Shown piece after piece: positions 11,318-22,800 of a stretch of DNA of 64,000 bases; position 1 is the first letter of the stretch, and every line of letters begins with the position of its first letter. This stretch comes from Gymnopus androsaceus JB14 (Eukaryota; Basidiomycota; Agaricomycetes; Agaricales; Omphalotaceae). A program made the translations under genes and the position numbers. The notes under the pieces were generated by a model. The model was given only the letters and a program-made list of their open reading frames with translations. It was not told the origin of the DNA and ran no database searches. The stretch is from the NCBI GenBank assembly GCA_009733575.1, contig ML769392.1:248001-312000 (forward strand), written 5' to 3'.

Positions 11318-12062
11318 CCTTCTACTAAGCTGATTAGGTGCTGGAAAATCTGCAGTAGATGATCATACCTTTTTTTGTCTTGAGGCGAAGGGCGAAAAGT
11401 GAAGAGTTAAGTTGTAAGCTAGTCAGGATTACTAATCCGGTGGCTGAAATCAGCACATGATCAGACTGTATTATTTCTCTAAGTTCTCTAAGTTCATTTA
11501 AAGCGTGTTCTCATTTTCCTCCTATACGTACTGATCACACTTAGTTCTCCTTCCTCCCCTTTTTTTTGTGGTTGCTCGAGCTTAGCCAGGCTGGAATATT
11601 AAAGACTTAGTCTTTCTCGACTCCGACAATTTCATATCAACATGCCATTGGCGTAAGCCTCAGAATTACAATACTTATGGAAATCTCTCATACGCTTGTT
11701 TTCACGCGTGAAAATCGCGCTTGCGTTGATTGTCCACTTTATCAGCTGGTGAAGCAAAGTGCTAACGTGCCTTCCAACATTTTCCATCGAGAAGCCAGAT
11801 AGCGATCGTGAGTTCAAGAAGCCTTTGTTGACTTGATAGCACATCGCCGGTATACAGTCCCTTTCTGTGGCCGACCATCCCTCCTCCGGGTGCGCTTTTA
11901 CCGTGTACAGAAGTTCAGGGAAGCTCCTGCCATTGCACCCTTCGTGGTCCGTCTTTTCCTTGATTAATTATCCCGATGTCAGAACTCTAATTACGTGGGG
12001 TCTTTCTGGAATAAAAAGGCCTTAAACTTTCGTTGGTATCAGACACATCCCCCTCTTATATC
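11318..12062. other. Intergenic: divergent promoter region of RPL13 and the MetE-like gene
   Basis: This 745 bp has pyrimidine tracts (CTCCTTCCTCCCCTTTTTTTTG near 11546) and no convincing gene. A 70-codon open frame on the minus strand at 11632-11844 has no motif and is not called. It presumably holds the RPL13 promoter (left) and that of the methyltransferase (right, with TATA-poor CT-rich leader). Confidence 0.5.
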
Positions 12063-13865
12063 ATGCCTAACGCTCCCGCGAAAATTCATGCGAAACCTCC
12101 CTTTCGTGCAGAACACGTCGGCTCCCTGATACGCCCCCGCCCTCTCTACGAGAAACGTTGTGAGCTGGAGGAGGGGAAATGTTCCGTCGAGGATCTCAAA
12201 GAGGTTGAAGACGACGCTGTCAAGCACGTCGTAGAGCTTCAGAGATCTCTGGGGATCAGGTCCATCACTGATGGAGAAGTCAAGAAGTAAGTGATGCACA
12301 TGACAAGTCTTGACGCAGATCATTATATCTTCCTCAGAGCGTCTTTCTACGATGGAGTGTTTGAGAAGCTTGAGGGAATGGTTTTCATGCCAGCACGTAA
12401 GCTTACAAATTATCGTCGTTTTAAGATATTTATGGTGCCATAGGTCCTCTCAACGAGTTTAAGGTAGATATCGCTGCGCGCCGACGTTCTTGCGGCGGTC
12501 ACTGAATTTGATTTTATTAGCGCTACATGCCTCATATCGCAATGCTGTATGCGGCAGGATTATCATCTGACGCGACTTTTTACTGCAATGTACGCGTCTC
12601 TTATAGCTAATGACCTCTATACACCCTTATAACGACTATCCAGGGAAAGATCAAGCGCACCAAGCCGTTCTACGTCGATGAATTCAAGGCGCTCAAAAAA
12701 GTCGTGCCTCCGGAGGTTGGTTCCTTTATTCTGTAGCGGCTTATGATACTCAAATCATTTAACTCTCAAAGGAAGTGAAGAATATCAAGATCAACATGTG
12801 TGCTCCGGGTTGGTGGCATCATCGACATGGATCGGACCTCTCCTACGACGTAAATGTGTACAAGAACGATAGTGCGTATCTGTCAATTCGGTACATTTTA
12901 CCGCTGCCTGACAATTCGTACATTTACCGCTGCCTGACAATTGAAAAACAGCTGAATTCTTTCGATGACCTGGGAGCAGCCTACCGCGAAGAATTTGAAG
13001 AGCTCTACGAGCTCGGATGCCGTTGGTTTCTTTCACCTCGCTTGAGGTCGCGATAACTAATGATAATTCCAGGCAATATACAGTTGGATGATCCCGTCTT
13101 TGCCTTCTTTTGCTATCCCCCAACAACTTCAGGTATGAAAGAGGCCGGGGAGGATCCGGAAGCCCTACTGGACACATATATCTACTCTATCAACACCTGT
13201 ACGAAAAACCGCCCCAAAGATCTCCATGTAGCAGTGCATATTTGTCGTGGAAATTACAAGGCAAGTCCCTCTCCAGTCTACGACTTCAAAAACATAACGA
13301 TGTCTTCTTAGGGGCTTCACTTCTGTGAAGGAGGTTACGCTCCTATCGCCGAGAAAGTTTTCAACGAGCTGGACGTGGATTCGTTGTTTGTAATTATATC
13401 TCTCTCTCTACTGTTCTTGCTACTACTAAAAGTACCGGCTAGCTCGAATTTGATGATGAACGAAGTGGTGACTTTGCCCCCTTGAAGCATGTTCCCTTGA
13501 ATAAGAATGTAGTGCTTGGTCTTGTCACTTCCAAGACTTCAAATGTATGTCCCTCATTTGTTGGATATCTTTATTTTTGACCGAGATACTTTAGTTGGAA
13601 AGTCTCGACGAGCTGAAAAAGCGTGTCCATGAAGCGGCGACGGCTATGGAAACTCCCCTGCGTTCCAAGGAAGCAGCGTTGAATCAACTCTGTATTAGCC
13701 CCCAGTGTGGTTTCGCTTCCGTGTGGCAAGGCAATCCCATTACTGAAGAGGTGTGTGCGAGCTAATATATTTCGAATATCTACTGATTTAGTTGAGCAGG
13801 ACCAGAAAAAGAAACTAGAGTTGATCGTCGAGACAGCGAAGCAAGTCTGGCAAGATTCAGAGTAG
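12063..13865 (+). CDS. MetE-like cobalamin-independent methionine synthase family protein
   Basis: The protein is a short, single-barrel relative of vitamin B12-independent methionine synthase (UROD/MetE-like superfamily), a group abundant in fungi whose substrate is usually unknown. About ten exons joined by small introns give roughly 400 residues. N-terminal FRAEHVGSLIRP is the family start; the zinc-binding HxC is in VHICRGNY and the later cysteine in ISPQCGFAS. The N-terminal exon joins KK|ASFYDG across 12288-12338. The exon at 12951-13023 needs removal of one base (the C at 12963 in TTTCGATGAC) to read EFFDDLGAAYREE; otherwise it stops. The last ~250 bp are repeated at 25762-26020. Start chosen as MPNAPAKIH, just before the conserved block. 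Confidence 0.8.
12884..12937 (+). repeat. 26-28 bp tandem repeat inside an intron
   Basis: Two head-to-tail copies of caattcg(g)tacat(t)ttaccgctgcctga lie in the intron that starts GTGCGT at 12871. They differ by two single-base length changes in homopolymers. Each ends in CTGAC, the usual branch-site core, so the intron carries two possible branch sites. Confidence 0.8.
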
Positions 13866-14237
13866 AGGTTTGGTTTCCAGTAAAGATCTTTTTACGTTTA
13901 TGATTTTACTTAGACTGTTGTATATTGGATATTGAACACTGCCACTTCTACTTGAATTTTTCAATTGCCATTCTGACAAGCGATGTCTGTATAATCTGTT
14001 CACTATAAGTATATTACCTACCTGAGGACATATTCAAGTTAGGCGCTCAGCGCTGCGATAGGATACGATTAGAGGCTGAGGGAAGAAACTTGAAAGGAAG
14101 TTCGGGGGCCTTGTTACTAAGGATGTTTGATCGATCGTGATTCGTGACATGCACAGTGTATACTGATTTTGGTCTGTGTGCGCTGAAACACCGCTTCCTT
14201 TGTCGCCACTGGCAGACTCCAATTCTTTCGTTCATTT

Positions 14238-15866
14238 ATGGGTCTCTTCAATTTCTCTGCTTTTTTTGGCGTAGGCCTGCTGCTTGCTGTAACAGCGCAC
14301 GCATTCAGTTTTTCTGTAACCCCTGCCGCACTTGATTCTTGTGCCAACATAACTATCGAATGGTCTGGTGAGTTTTTGTGCTGCTACAGATTTCCCTGCA
14401 TCTAATCCGACTATCTCAAAGGTGGGACCGCACCATTCTATCTACTGGCTACTCCAGTCTTTGGCGTACCTCGAAATTTTTCCATTCCAGAATCTGCGTA
14501 CACAAGCGGTTCAGGTTCTTACTCGACTCAAATACCTTTCCCGCAGGGTGCGTACACAAGCGGTTCAGGCTCTTACTCGACTCAAATACCATTTCAGGGC
14601 ATGGTTTTGTGTTAACGATGTCAGATGCAACTGGATTTGGAAGTGGTGGAAATTCACAGATATTAACAGTGGCTGACGCTTCGTCAGGTAGCTGTAATAC
14701 TACCGGCCCTAGTAAGTCATTTCTGTCTGTCCAGCAAGCAATCTTCACCTACATCTCTCCTAGATGCTGATTTCTTTTTCGATTTGAACACTGCTCTACA
14801 ACAATGCAGGTAAGTCTTGAACCGGACAACTACATACGTCGTATGTATTGATTTATGTTGCAGGCAGTTTACCTTCTCTGGCTATAGTGGAGCTATTCAA
14901 CCCATCACTATCATGGTACGACCCCCTCTTCAGTCGGCCCCGACGTATCTGAACCAATCTCTAGGGTGTCATCCCTGGAGGCGACAGTTTCACCCTTTCA
15001 CCTCCAACAAGTACAGATGACTCGTACGATTGGACTGCTGATATTTGGAACGGAACGGAAGTAATCTTCATCATCATCGACTCCAAGGGACGACAGGGGG
15101 GAAGTTCTGACACACAAACAGTCGGCATATCTGACGATAGTTCTTGCATAAATGTATCATATGCTGTTTTTTTTACTTATCGCACAAAGTACTGACATCT
15201 ATCCCTTAGAGCTCATCACCTTCATCAACTGAACCTCCAGTTGCATCTTCAACAGGTACTTCTTCTAGTAGCTCAGGAAGTACAACACCCGTTGGAGCTA
15301 TTGCTGGAACCGTTATTGGAGGATTAATATTCCTTGCTGCTGTGATATCTTTGACACTATTTTGCCTTAGGCGAAGGCGAGACCGTAAAGACCCAGTGTG
15401 GATAGAAGCTTCCGGCGCCTACTCTCGACGGTCCCGTAGAAACCAGTCGATTGATATCGACTTGCTTGCGGGCGAGCAGCAAACTTCTGGCCTTCAACCC
15501 CATGCACTATCACACTCGAGCCGTTCAAACAACACACAGTTACAATCCACCTCTTTCGACCTACCTCCTTCTGCACCATTTCTACCATCTGAGCAGTCCG
15601 AGATAACTCCGTTCACAGCTCAAAGTGAGCCTCTATCCCCACTATCAAGCTCCACAAGAAAAGCCGGTCTCTCGTCTAAGGCCACCCCTCGTTTCATTGT
15701 CCACCACGATGCGGAGGATGTAGTACCGGAGGAAGAGGAGGAAGAAGTTGTCGAGCTACCTCCGCAATACTCTGAAAGACGAGCACCGCCGAGTCAGAGC
15801 TCCACTTCCATGTCAGGACCTTCTAGCATGCCTTTCGGAGACAGAAAGGAGTCTAATGGATTTTGA
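14238..15866 (+). CDS. Single-pass serine-rich membrane protein (unknown function)
   Basis: Seven exons are proposed: 14238-14367, 14422-14547, 14598-14711, 14764-14809, 14864-14915, 14965-15153, 15210-15866, giving 437 residues. Residues 1-20 are a signal peptide (MGLFNFSAFFGVGLLLAV). The lumenal part has the motif GFVLTMSDATGFGSGG, DFFFDLNT and DDSYDWTADIWNGTEV, then a Ser/Thr-rich stalk. One membrane helix follows (GAIAGTVIGGLIFLAAVISL), stopped by CLRRRRDRKDP, then a ~160-residue cytosolic tail with an acidic EEEEEE patch and PPQY. Proteins with this architecture are common in agaricomycetes; function is not known. Intron 2 (14548-14597) is nearly a copy of exon 2; without splicing it the frame stops. 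Confidence 0.7.
14495..14599 (+). repeat. 54/51 bp tandem repeat spanning an exon and a candidate intron
   Basis: Unit 1 (14495-14548) and unit 2 (14549-14599) share TGCGTACACAAGCGGTTCAG and the following bases, with one substitution and a 3-nt length difference near the end. Unit 1 is coding. The junction creates CAGG|GTGCGT, a donor-like site absent upstream of unit 1, and unit 2 ends in ATTTCAG, an acceptor-like site. Confidence 0.9.
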
Positions 15867-15876
15867 ACACTTTTGA

Positions 15877-18800
15877 ATTTAAGGCTGAATTCATGCTTAT
15901 CGTCCCAGGAGATGCTCTCGCATTCCACTGGGTCGACGGTTCCTTGCATGTTCTGCAAAGTTCAGATAGATGATCCTTCCCTGTCTTGGTTTCGCGCACG
16001 TTGCGCTTAATTGTTCTTCTCTAGTGCTCCTAATGATCCTGGTCTCCCGTTCTTACGACACATCTTGTTATTGACTACAGTTCACGGAGGTTCGATAAAC
16101 CTTTCCGGCTTCGATTTGTTGCACCCTACCATTGTATCCTCCTCCGTTACCTACTTCTCCGAAAGAACGTCGCAGACGTCTTCTTGACGGCCACAAGACT
16201 TGTTGGACTAAGAAACTTGTATTGTTGAACTCGTCGCTTCGTATACGATAAAAAACCTTCGTCGCTTTACGAGATCTGAGTTCCCGGTTCGCGGTTTCGA
16301 TGTTGTCGCTGCGTTCTCACGTTATGAAGACTTGAGAGCGAAGTCTTGATAAGTTTCTGACAAGTTCAAGGCTGACTACGCGGACGTGTTCCTCCGATTG
16401 CTCTTTACTTCGAGCTTACCTGAGGATATTTTACCTGTAAGATTACGCTCAAAGATGCTAACAGATAATCCAAACTCGTGGGTACGCTTCCCTCGAAAGT
16501 TCAAAGATGCTGGTACTCTTATTCACTCTCGACGCGGGTCGTATTCGTCTTCGAATTCGCCGTATTCTCGCCGGTTTCTTATACGAAGGCTGACCAGTGC
16601 CTTGCCTGTTGGGTCGTTTCAGGAAGGGTGACGCAACACGGGTCCCTGATCGGAACCCTCTGCCTCGTATAGCGATATTATCGCAGCCTGTGGAAAGGCA
16701 AGATATGGGGCAAAGATGGATATGACGATTCGTTCTTCATACTGATGCTGAAGTTTCCATTCCCTTGTGTGCTGTTCATACTCCGTTGGGCTTGTACGAG
16801 TGGACGGTGATGCCCCCAGGGCTCCGCAATGCTCCTGCTGCACGAGCGACGTGTGACCCAGGCTCTCCGTGAGTTATTTGGAAAATTCTGTTATATTTAC
16901 GTCGATGATTTATCATCTGGTCAAACTCTGAAGAAGAACATGCGGAGCATGTTCGTTTGATTCTTGAGGCCACTTCGAAAGATCAATTTTAATGAACCCG
17001 AAGAAATGCAAGTTCTTTTTGCCGAGCTTGATTTCCTAGTTCATCCTTTACAGCGGGCGTTGGATTCAATCTTCCAAGGTTGAAGCTATATTAATTATCA
17101 ACGCTACAAGTGTTCTGAAGTGCGTCGGTTTTTAGGAATGGTTCGGTTGTGGCAGGATACCTGCTATGCTTGCGAAATACTCGCTTCCTGACACTCTGAC
17201 ACGAGGAACTGCGCAAACTTTCCTCCTTGGTCAGATGAACTGCTTGTGCTTTTGACGCGATTAAAGTCTAGTGGCGTCGCGAACGTACTTACGGTTATAG
17301 CATGATACATGGGTGCAACAAATTTTTTTGGCCTGTGTAGCGACTTCGTCGTGTTGAGGAGTTCTAATGTACGGTGTTACTTAGTTTGCGAGACCTGTTG
17401 CATTCGACTTGCCCAATTCTCGGGTGCTGAGTTGAATTACCCAGTTCACGAAAGGATTACTTGCTATTGTGGGTTGCCTTAGAAAATGGAGGTGCAGATG
17501 CCTCGGAATGAAAACTTATGTCTCACTGATCACAGACGTTAGAAAATTTTGAACTCAGAAAGCTGAGCCGTCGCAGTTACGTTGGCAGGAAGAATTGGTC
17601 ATTAACTAGACATCGATTATCCCGGGGAAGATACCCTGCTGCTGAGCCTGAGTAGATCCGTCTAGGTGCTCTTCCATCTGACCTTACTAAATATGGTATG
17701 GGGAGGAGTGGATGACGATCCCATCGATCCTCCTAATATAACTTCCTGGAAGACTAACCGTTCACTTGCGCGTCTGTGCTATCGGTGGAATGCTGATCTG
17801 CTTTATAAATACATTCGCGCTGGTTACGAGAATTACGAGCTTGTTCACAAGTTTGTCAATGGTGGTCACTTGTACCGGTGTGAAAAACTGCGACAGTCTG
17901 TGGTAGTTAACATCGTCTGTACATACCAGATACAGTCTTTGAGGGAAGCCTCTACCTTCTGCGCATGACACATGTGGCCATTTTTGGTGGTGACAGTCTT
18001 ACGTTGCTAGCTAATTTTATTACTGGCTCGTATGAGCGCGACCTGGCAACTGTATATTCCTAGCTGCGAGGATTGCCAGAGGAATAAAGGTCGTACGTCA
18101 GAAACGAGGTCCCTACACCTGCCAGTGCCAGCAGCGCGATGCGACAGCTCGCAATGGACTTCATTGGTCCTCTCCCGGTTGATGAAGGTTTTGACTGTAT
18201 TCTGTATTATGACCGGCTCAACTCTGACTTGAAATTATCCCAACTCGTTGGATATCATGCGCGCAATCTTGCTCGTATTTTCTTTGATCTGGTACTGTGC
18301 CATGGACTACCTGGATATTGTCTCCGACCGAGACAAGCTTTTCGTGTTTCTTCTGGACGGAATTACATAGACTCACTGGTGTAAATTGAGATGTCTTCCT
18401 TCTTTTCACCAGAGACAGATGGTTCCGCGCGGTCTAATAGACGTTCAATCAGGATCCGTTTTCACGTCGAACGGATCAGCGCGGTTGGGTTTGCACATCC
18501 CAAAGTACGCTTTGACATCATGATTCCGTGTTCTTCAACTGGATTGTCAATGTTCGAATTGCGCTATGGCCGGTCTCTCGGATCCTCCCTCCTGGTCCCG
18601 GGTATTACTTTAAAAAGCCACGCTAGTGAGGATGACAGAGACGCTATTCATTTTGACAAATATCTTGCTTGGAGCTCGAAGCTAAAGATATTTGATGCCG
18701 CTAAGGTTCTGAGCCTTCACGCGGGTAAAGTCCGCGGCTTGTGAATCTTCGAGGTGGGTGCTGGGTTATGTTATCTACCCTTCACCGTCGCGACGCGTAC

Positions 18801-19284
18801 AAGAAGGCTGGGAACGTCGTGTAGCGAAGTTCTTCCCTCGATTTGAGCGGTCCTTATGAAATGTAAAAGCTTCCGATTCTCATTTTACGCTTGTATCCCA
18901 ATCAGCAAATTTATTTCCCTCGTTTTATGTGGACCCTTAAGCGTGGACTCGTAATGATGGCGTCGTTATTCCCGGGTCGTGAACATAGTTGGCTGCCCCT
19001 ACCGTTGTGGATGGATCGAGGAGTACACCATCGAACGTATTCTCGATTCGCGTAAACGCGGACGGGGTTGGCATTCCTTGTGCGTTGGAGCGTCAACCTC
19101 CTAGTGAGACGTTGGCTTTCATATACTTCTCTGCAGGATTGGTGTGCTCTAGATGATTGGGTACGTGCGGTGGCGACGGACAAATGATTTGATCTCAACG
19201 GTTTGATATTTTCTGCTTCATTACTCTGTTTCTTGCTATTTTGTTGCATTTATTCATGGTCCCTCTTTTTCAAATGGGGGAGGG
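15877..19284 (+). mobile_element. 5'-truncated Ty3/gypsy fragment full of single-base indels
   Basis: From tttaaggctg at 15878 to the next LTR this tracks the intact element's internal region from about 21882 (start of the protease region) to the polypurine tract. Reverse transcriptase, RNase H, integrase and chromodomain stretches can be aligned but the frame breaks every 10-30 bp. Differences are dominated by single-base deletions and duplications with few substitutions, and C-to-T excess is not evident. This is unlike repeat-induced mutation or old decay and more like uncorrected long-read sequence. It ends with CAAATGGGGGAGGG before the LTR at 19285. No coding function. Confidence 0.9.
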
Positions 19285-19531
19285 TGGTAGCGTCTCGCGC
19301 TTACGACTCAACGTACCCCGCATACCCCGCACTCGGCATACCCCGACCTCCGGCATCCGGCACTACTTATAGCTTCCTTCCATACATTACATACGCTAGT
19401 CGTTTCTTACCTTTCGACTACCATCTTCTCCTTATCGTACGATCTCCTCTCCTCCTGTAGACCTCTGCCAATACAGCGTGTGTCTATCAAGTCGTCCGAC
19501 TGTGAGTGTCGTCGTATACACGACGTTTACA
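19285..19531 (+). repeat. LTR (left of the intact chromovirus)
   Basis: A 247 bp repeat starting TG and ending CA, nearly identical to 25515-25761. Its first ~20 bases (tggtagcgtctcgcg) are ragged against the other copy (tgtaagcgctctcgcg); the rest differs by one extra C. It contains short CATACCCCG repeats and a TATA-like CTTATAGC at ~19365. It serves both as right end of the broken fragment and left end of the intact element. Confidence 0.93.
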
Positions 19532-19857
19532 CTTTTTTTTTGATACCTATAACGCTGTTTATTCGACGAACCTTATCGTCAAACCAAACACCCTTTTCTC
19601 TTATCTCGCCTTGCACGATCTCTCCAAATTTCGTTACACTTCCCTTTTACGCGACGTACGCGTCGTTTCCCTTCTTTCTCGCCCAAACCTCGTTCTACGT
19701 TCTTGTCCTCAACGCCACTGGCGTAGATCCTTGTCTTGCTTCCTGACGCGTTCGCGTATCTCCGTCACTGTCTTCGCTCCACGCTCTTGTTAAAATTCTC
19801 CTCGTACACTCGCCGTTTCCCGAACAGGTCATTTACAATCTTGTTTGATTTAGGTGT

Positions 19858-22800
19858 ATGACCGGTAGAAAACCCTCTCCCAGTACAAAGCCCGTCTCTT
19901 CCAGCGAAGAAAGGGCCGCACGCGCTCTACGTCGCCACAGTTCGGTTGTTGGTACACCTCAAATACCAACACCTACCTTCACTCCTGCAGTCGAACCTGT
20001 CAGTGAGGCGGAAGGTCACAACGATCATAACTCTCCTGACTCCATATCCGAAACACCGACACCAGAAAGTGCCGTTGTTCCCCTGCCCCCCTCGCCGACC
20101 CCCTCTTCACACTCAGTCTCCTCCGACGACATGTCTCCCAACCTAAGTGGCACCGGTTTCGTCGACATGGGCACTAATAAGACTGGCTGCCAGTTGTTAG
20201 TTGCTCATCCGACTCTCGAGGCTCTTGAAGAATACTTCGACTATTCTACTATCAACCATGATGAGCGTGACATCACAGACGACGCTGTGAAGAAGAAGGA
20301 CTTTGTTCGAGGCTTCATGAAGTGGAACAATCTTCGGGATATCCTCGCCGAGATTGAACCTGACCTCGAAGACAAACCCTGGATTGAGAAGCATCGTGAC
20401 CAACCCGAGTCGTCTAAGGGCTACATCTGTCGTCCTTTCTTCGACGAGATTCGCAACCATGTCTTGGGAAGCGACTGGGCTCGTCTTCACGACTTGAAAA
20501 GGGACGGTTATGTGATGCATCTTGCGCCCAGAGGGTTCTCGAAGTTGTGTACTCTTATGGAGAGCCACAACCGCTCTCTACGTGGTACCCAATTTCACAA
20601 GCCCGATGAGGTCCTCCAAGCCCTAATCATCCAGAAACTGCCGGAAAAGTTCCGTGCTGACCTTGTCGACTGCGAAGTCTCCGAACAACTCCCTTACGCT
20701 GAATGGAAGAAGGAGTGCCAAGGTGTTGAGAGGCGTCGTCCTCCTGGTGGACCGTCTTATGCCACTGAGCAAAAGAAGGTCCAGAAGAAGTTCGACGGTC
20801 AGGTAGCTACTCGCGACAATCAATATCCGCCTCGCACAAGTTCTTTCCAGTCTATTCCTGATTCGCATAAATTTCCGAAGCTGAGCTCGTCGCAGCGCTC
20901 GCTACTCATGTCCGTAGAGGGTTGTTTCCGATGCTACACCCTGTACGCAGGTCACATTGGTGACCAGTGCCCTACGAAAAAGCCTCCCGTTCTCTCCGTG
21001 CCTTATAGACCTTTGACAGATGCAGATATCTCCTTCGCCAAGAAATGCCACGATCATTCTCCCAACAATAGCATCCCGTACGAGCTTGTTCTGAAACAGA
21101 ACCTCATTACTCAGACTTCCCTTCGTCCTGTCGCCGCTGTTCAGTCCAGGTTGCCGCTGACCGATGTCCCTGATTTTGGTCAACCTGCATCGGCTCCTGG
21201 CTCTTTCAACATCCAACCTCATGGCATCCATGCAATCTACGGTGCCCGCCCTATCATCCATGCCACGTCCGGTTCTGGTGTCTATGGTGGCGCCCTGGAC
21301 CGTGGATTCGATTACGATTCTGTGTCTAGGCCTGTACGTCGTCCTGTTGCTGCCATGGTTCCCTCCAGACGCCCTGAGCGTGAATATTATGACGATGATG
21401 ACACTCCTGGCCACAAATTGGTTTCTCCTTCGTTCGGACGTAACACTCGTCGTCGCGATAGCTCCTCTGAGGGACCTTTCAGACGTGTCTCTAACCCTCG
21501 TTTGCGCCATCGCTCTCGTTCCCACTCTCGTTCTCACTCACGTTCACGTGGTCGTTCTTCGGAAAGAGGTCGCTCCTCTGACGATGAAGGGGTTCGACGC
21601 GCGAATGCTCGGAATGAAGAGAACGCCTCGAGTCGTGAGGCTGATCTTCGTAAGCAACTACGAGATCGCGAGGATGATCCTGCTGCACGTAGTCCTAAAC
21701 CTGCTCGCAAACATGTCCGTGCCCGTTCAGCTCCCTCGGTGAGTGCTGATTCCATGCCTCTTGTACTTCCCCACCTTGAATGGCGGGCGAAGATTAATGG
21801 TCCCGTTGGGTTCGCACTTGAGAATTTGCTTTTGGATAGCGCTTGTCCGTTTGTCCTGATTCATGCTAACCTAGTGACTTCTTTAGGCCTGAAATCTCAT
21901 CGCCTTCATCGTCCCCAGGAGATGACTCTCGCTATGTCCACTGGGTCGAACGAGACTTTCGCTTCGCATGAATTCTGCAAAGTTCAGATAGATGATCCTT
22001 CCCTGTCTTGGTATTCGCGCACAGTTCGCGCTTTAATTGTTCCTTCTCTATGTGCTCCTATGATCCTCGGTCTCCCGTTCCTTACGCACAACAATCTTGT
22101 TATTGACTACAGTTCACGGACGGTTATCGATAAACTTTCCGGCTTCGATTTGTTGCACCCTACCACTTGTATCCCTCCTCCGTTACCTACTTCTCCGAAA
22201 GAACGTCGCAGACGTCTTCTTGACGACCAACAAGACTTGTTGGAACTAAAGAAACTTGTATTTGTTGAACTCGTCGCCTTCGTATACGATAATAAAACCT
22301 TTCGTCGCTTTACGAGATCTGAGTTCCCGGTTCGCGGTTTCGATGTTGTCGCTGCAGTTCGTGCACGTATCGAAGACCTTGAGAATCGCGAACGTCTTGA
22401 TAAGTTATCTGACAAGTTCAAGGCTGACTACGCGGACGTGTTCACTCCGATTGCTCATACTTCGAGCTTACCTGAGGATATTACCTGTAAGATTACGCTC
22501 AAAGATGCTAACCAGATAATCCAAACTCGTGGGTACGCTTCACCTCGAAAGTTCAAAGATGCTTGGTCAACTCTTATTCAACAACATCTCGACGCGGGTC
22601 GTATTCGTCCTTCGAATTCGCCGTATTCCTCGCCGGCTTTCCTTATACCGAAGGCTGACCCAAGTGCCTTGCCTCGTTGGGTAAACGATTTCAGGAAGGT
22701 GAACGCAAACACGGTCCCTGATCGGCACCCTCTGCCTCGTATAGACGATATTATCGCAGCCTGTGCGAAAGGCAAGATATGGGGCAAGATGGATATGACA

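Larger units (their letters stand above)
13608..15876 (+). repeat. Host segment copy A of a 2.3 kb duplication
   Basis: This segment (last exons of the methyltransferase gene plus the whole membrane protein gene) reappears at 25762-28050. Apart from a noisy patch, the copies differ mainly by scattered transitions (for example gcggcg/gcagcg, gttgaa/gctgaa). Left edge is the word acgagctgaaaaag; right edge is cacttttga. Confidence 0.95.

Noticed and set aside
16386..18744. Several short open frames with gypsy-like peptides
   Set aside because: They are pieces of the frame-broken gypsy fragment, not separate genes.
15877..19284. RIP-mutated (repeat-induced point mutation) retrotransposon
   Set aside because: RIP leaves C-to-T changes; this copy differs mainly by single-base indels.
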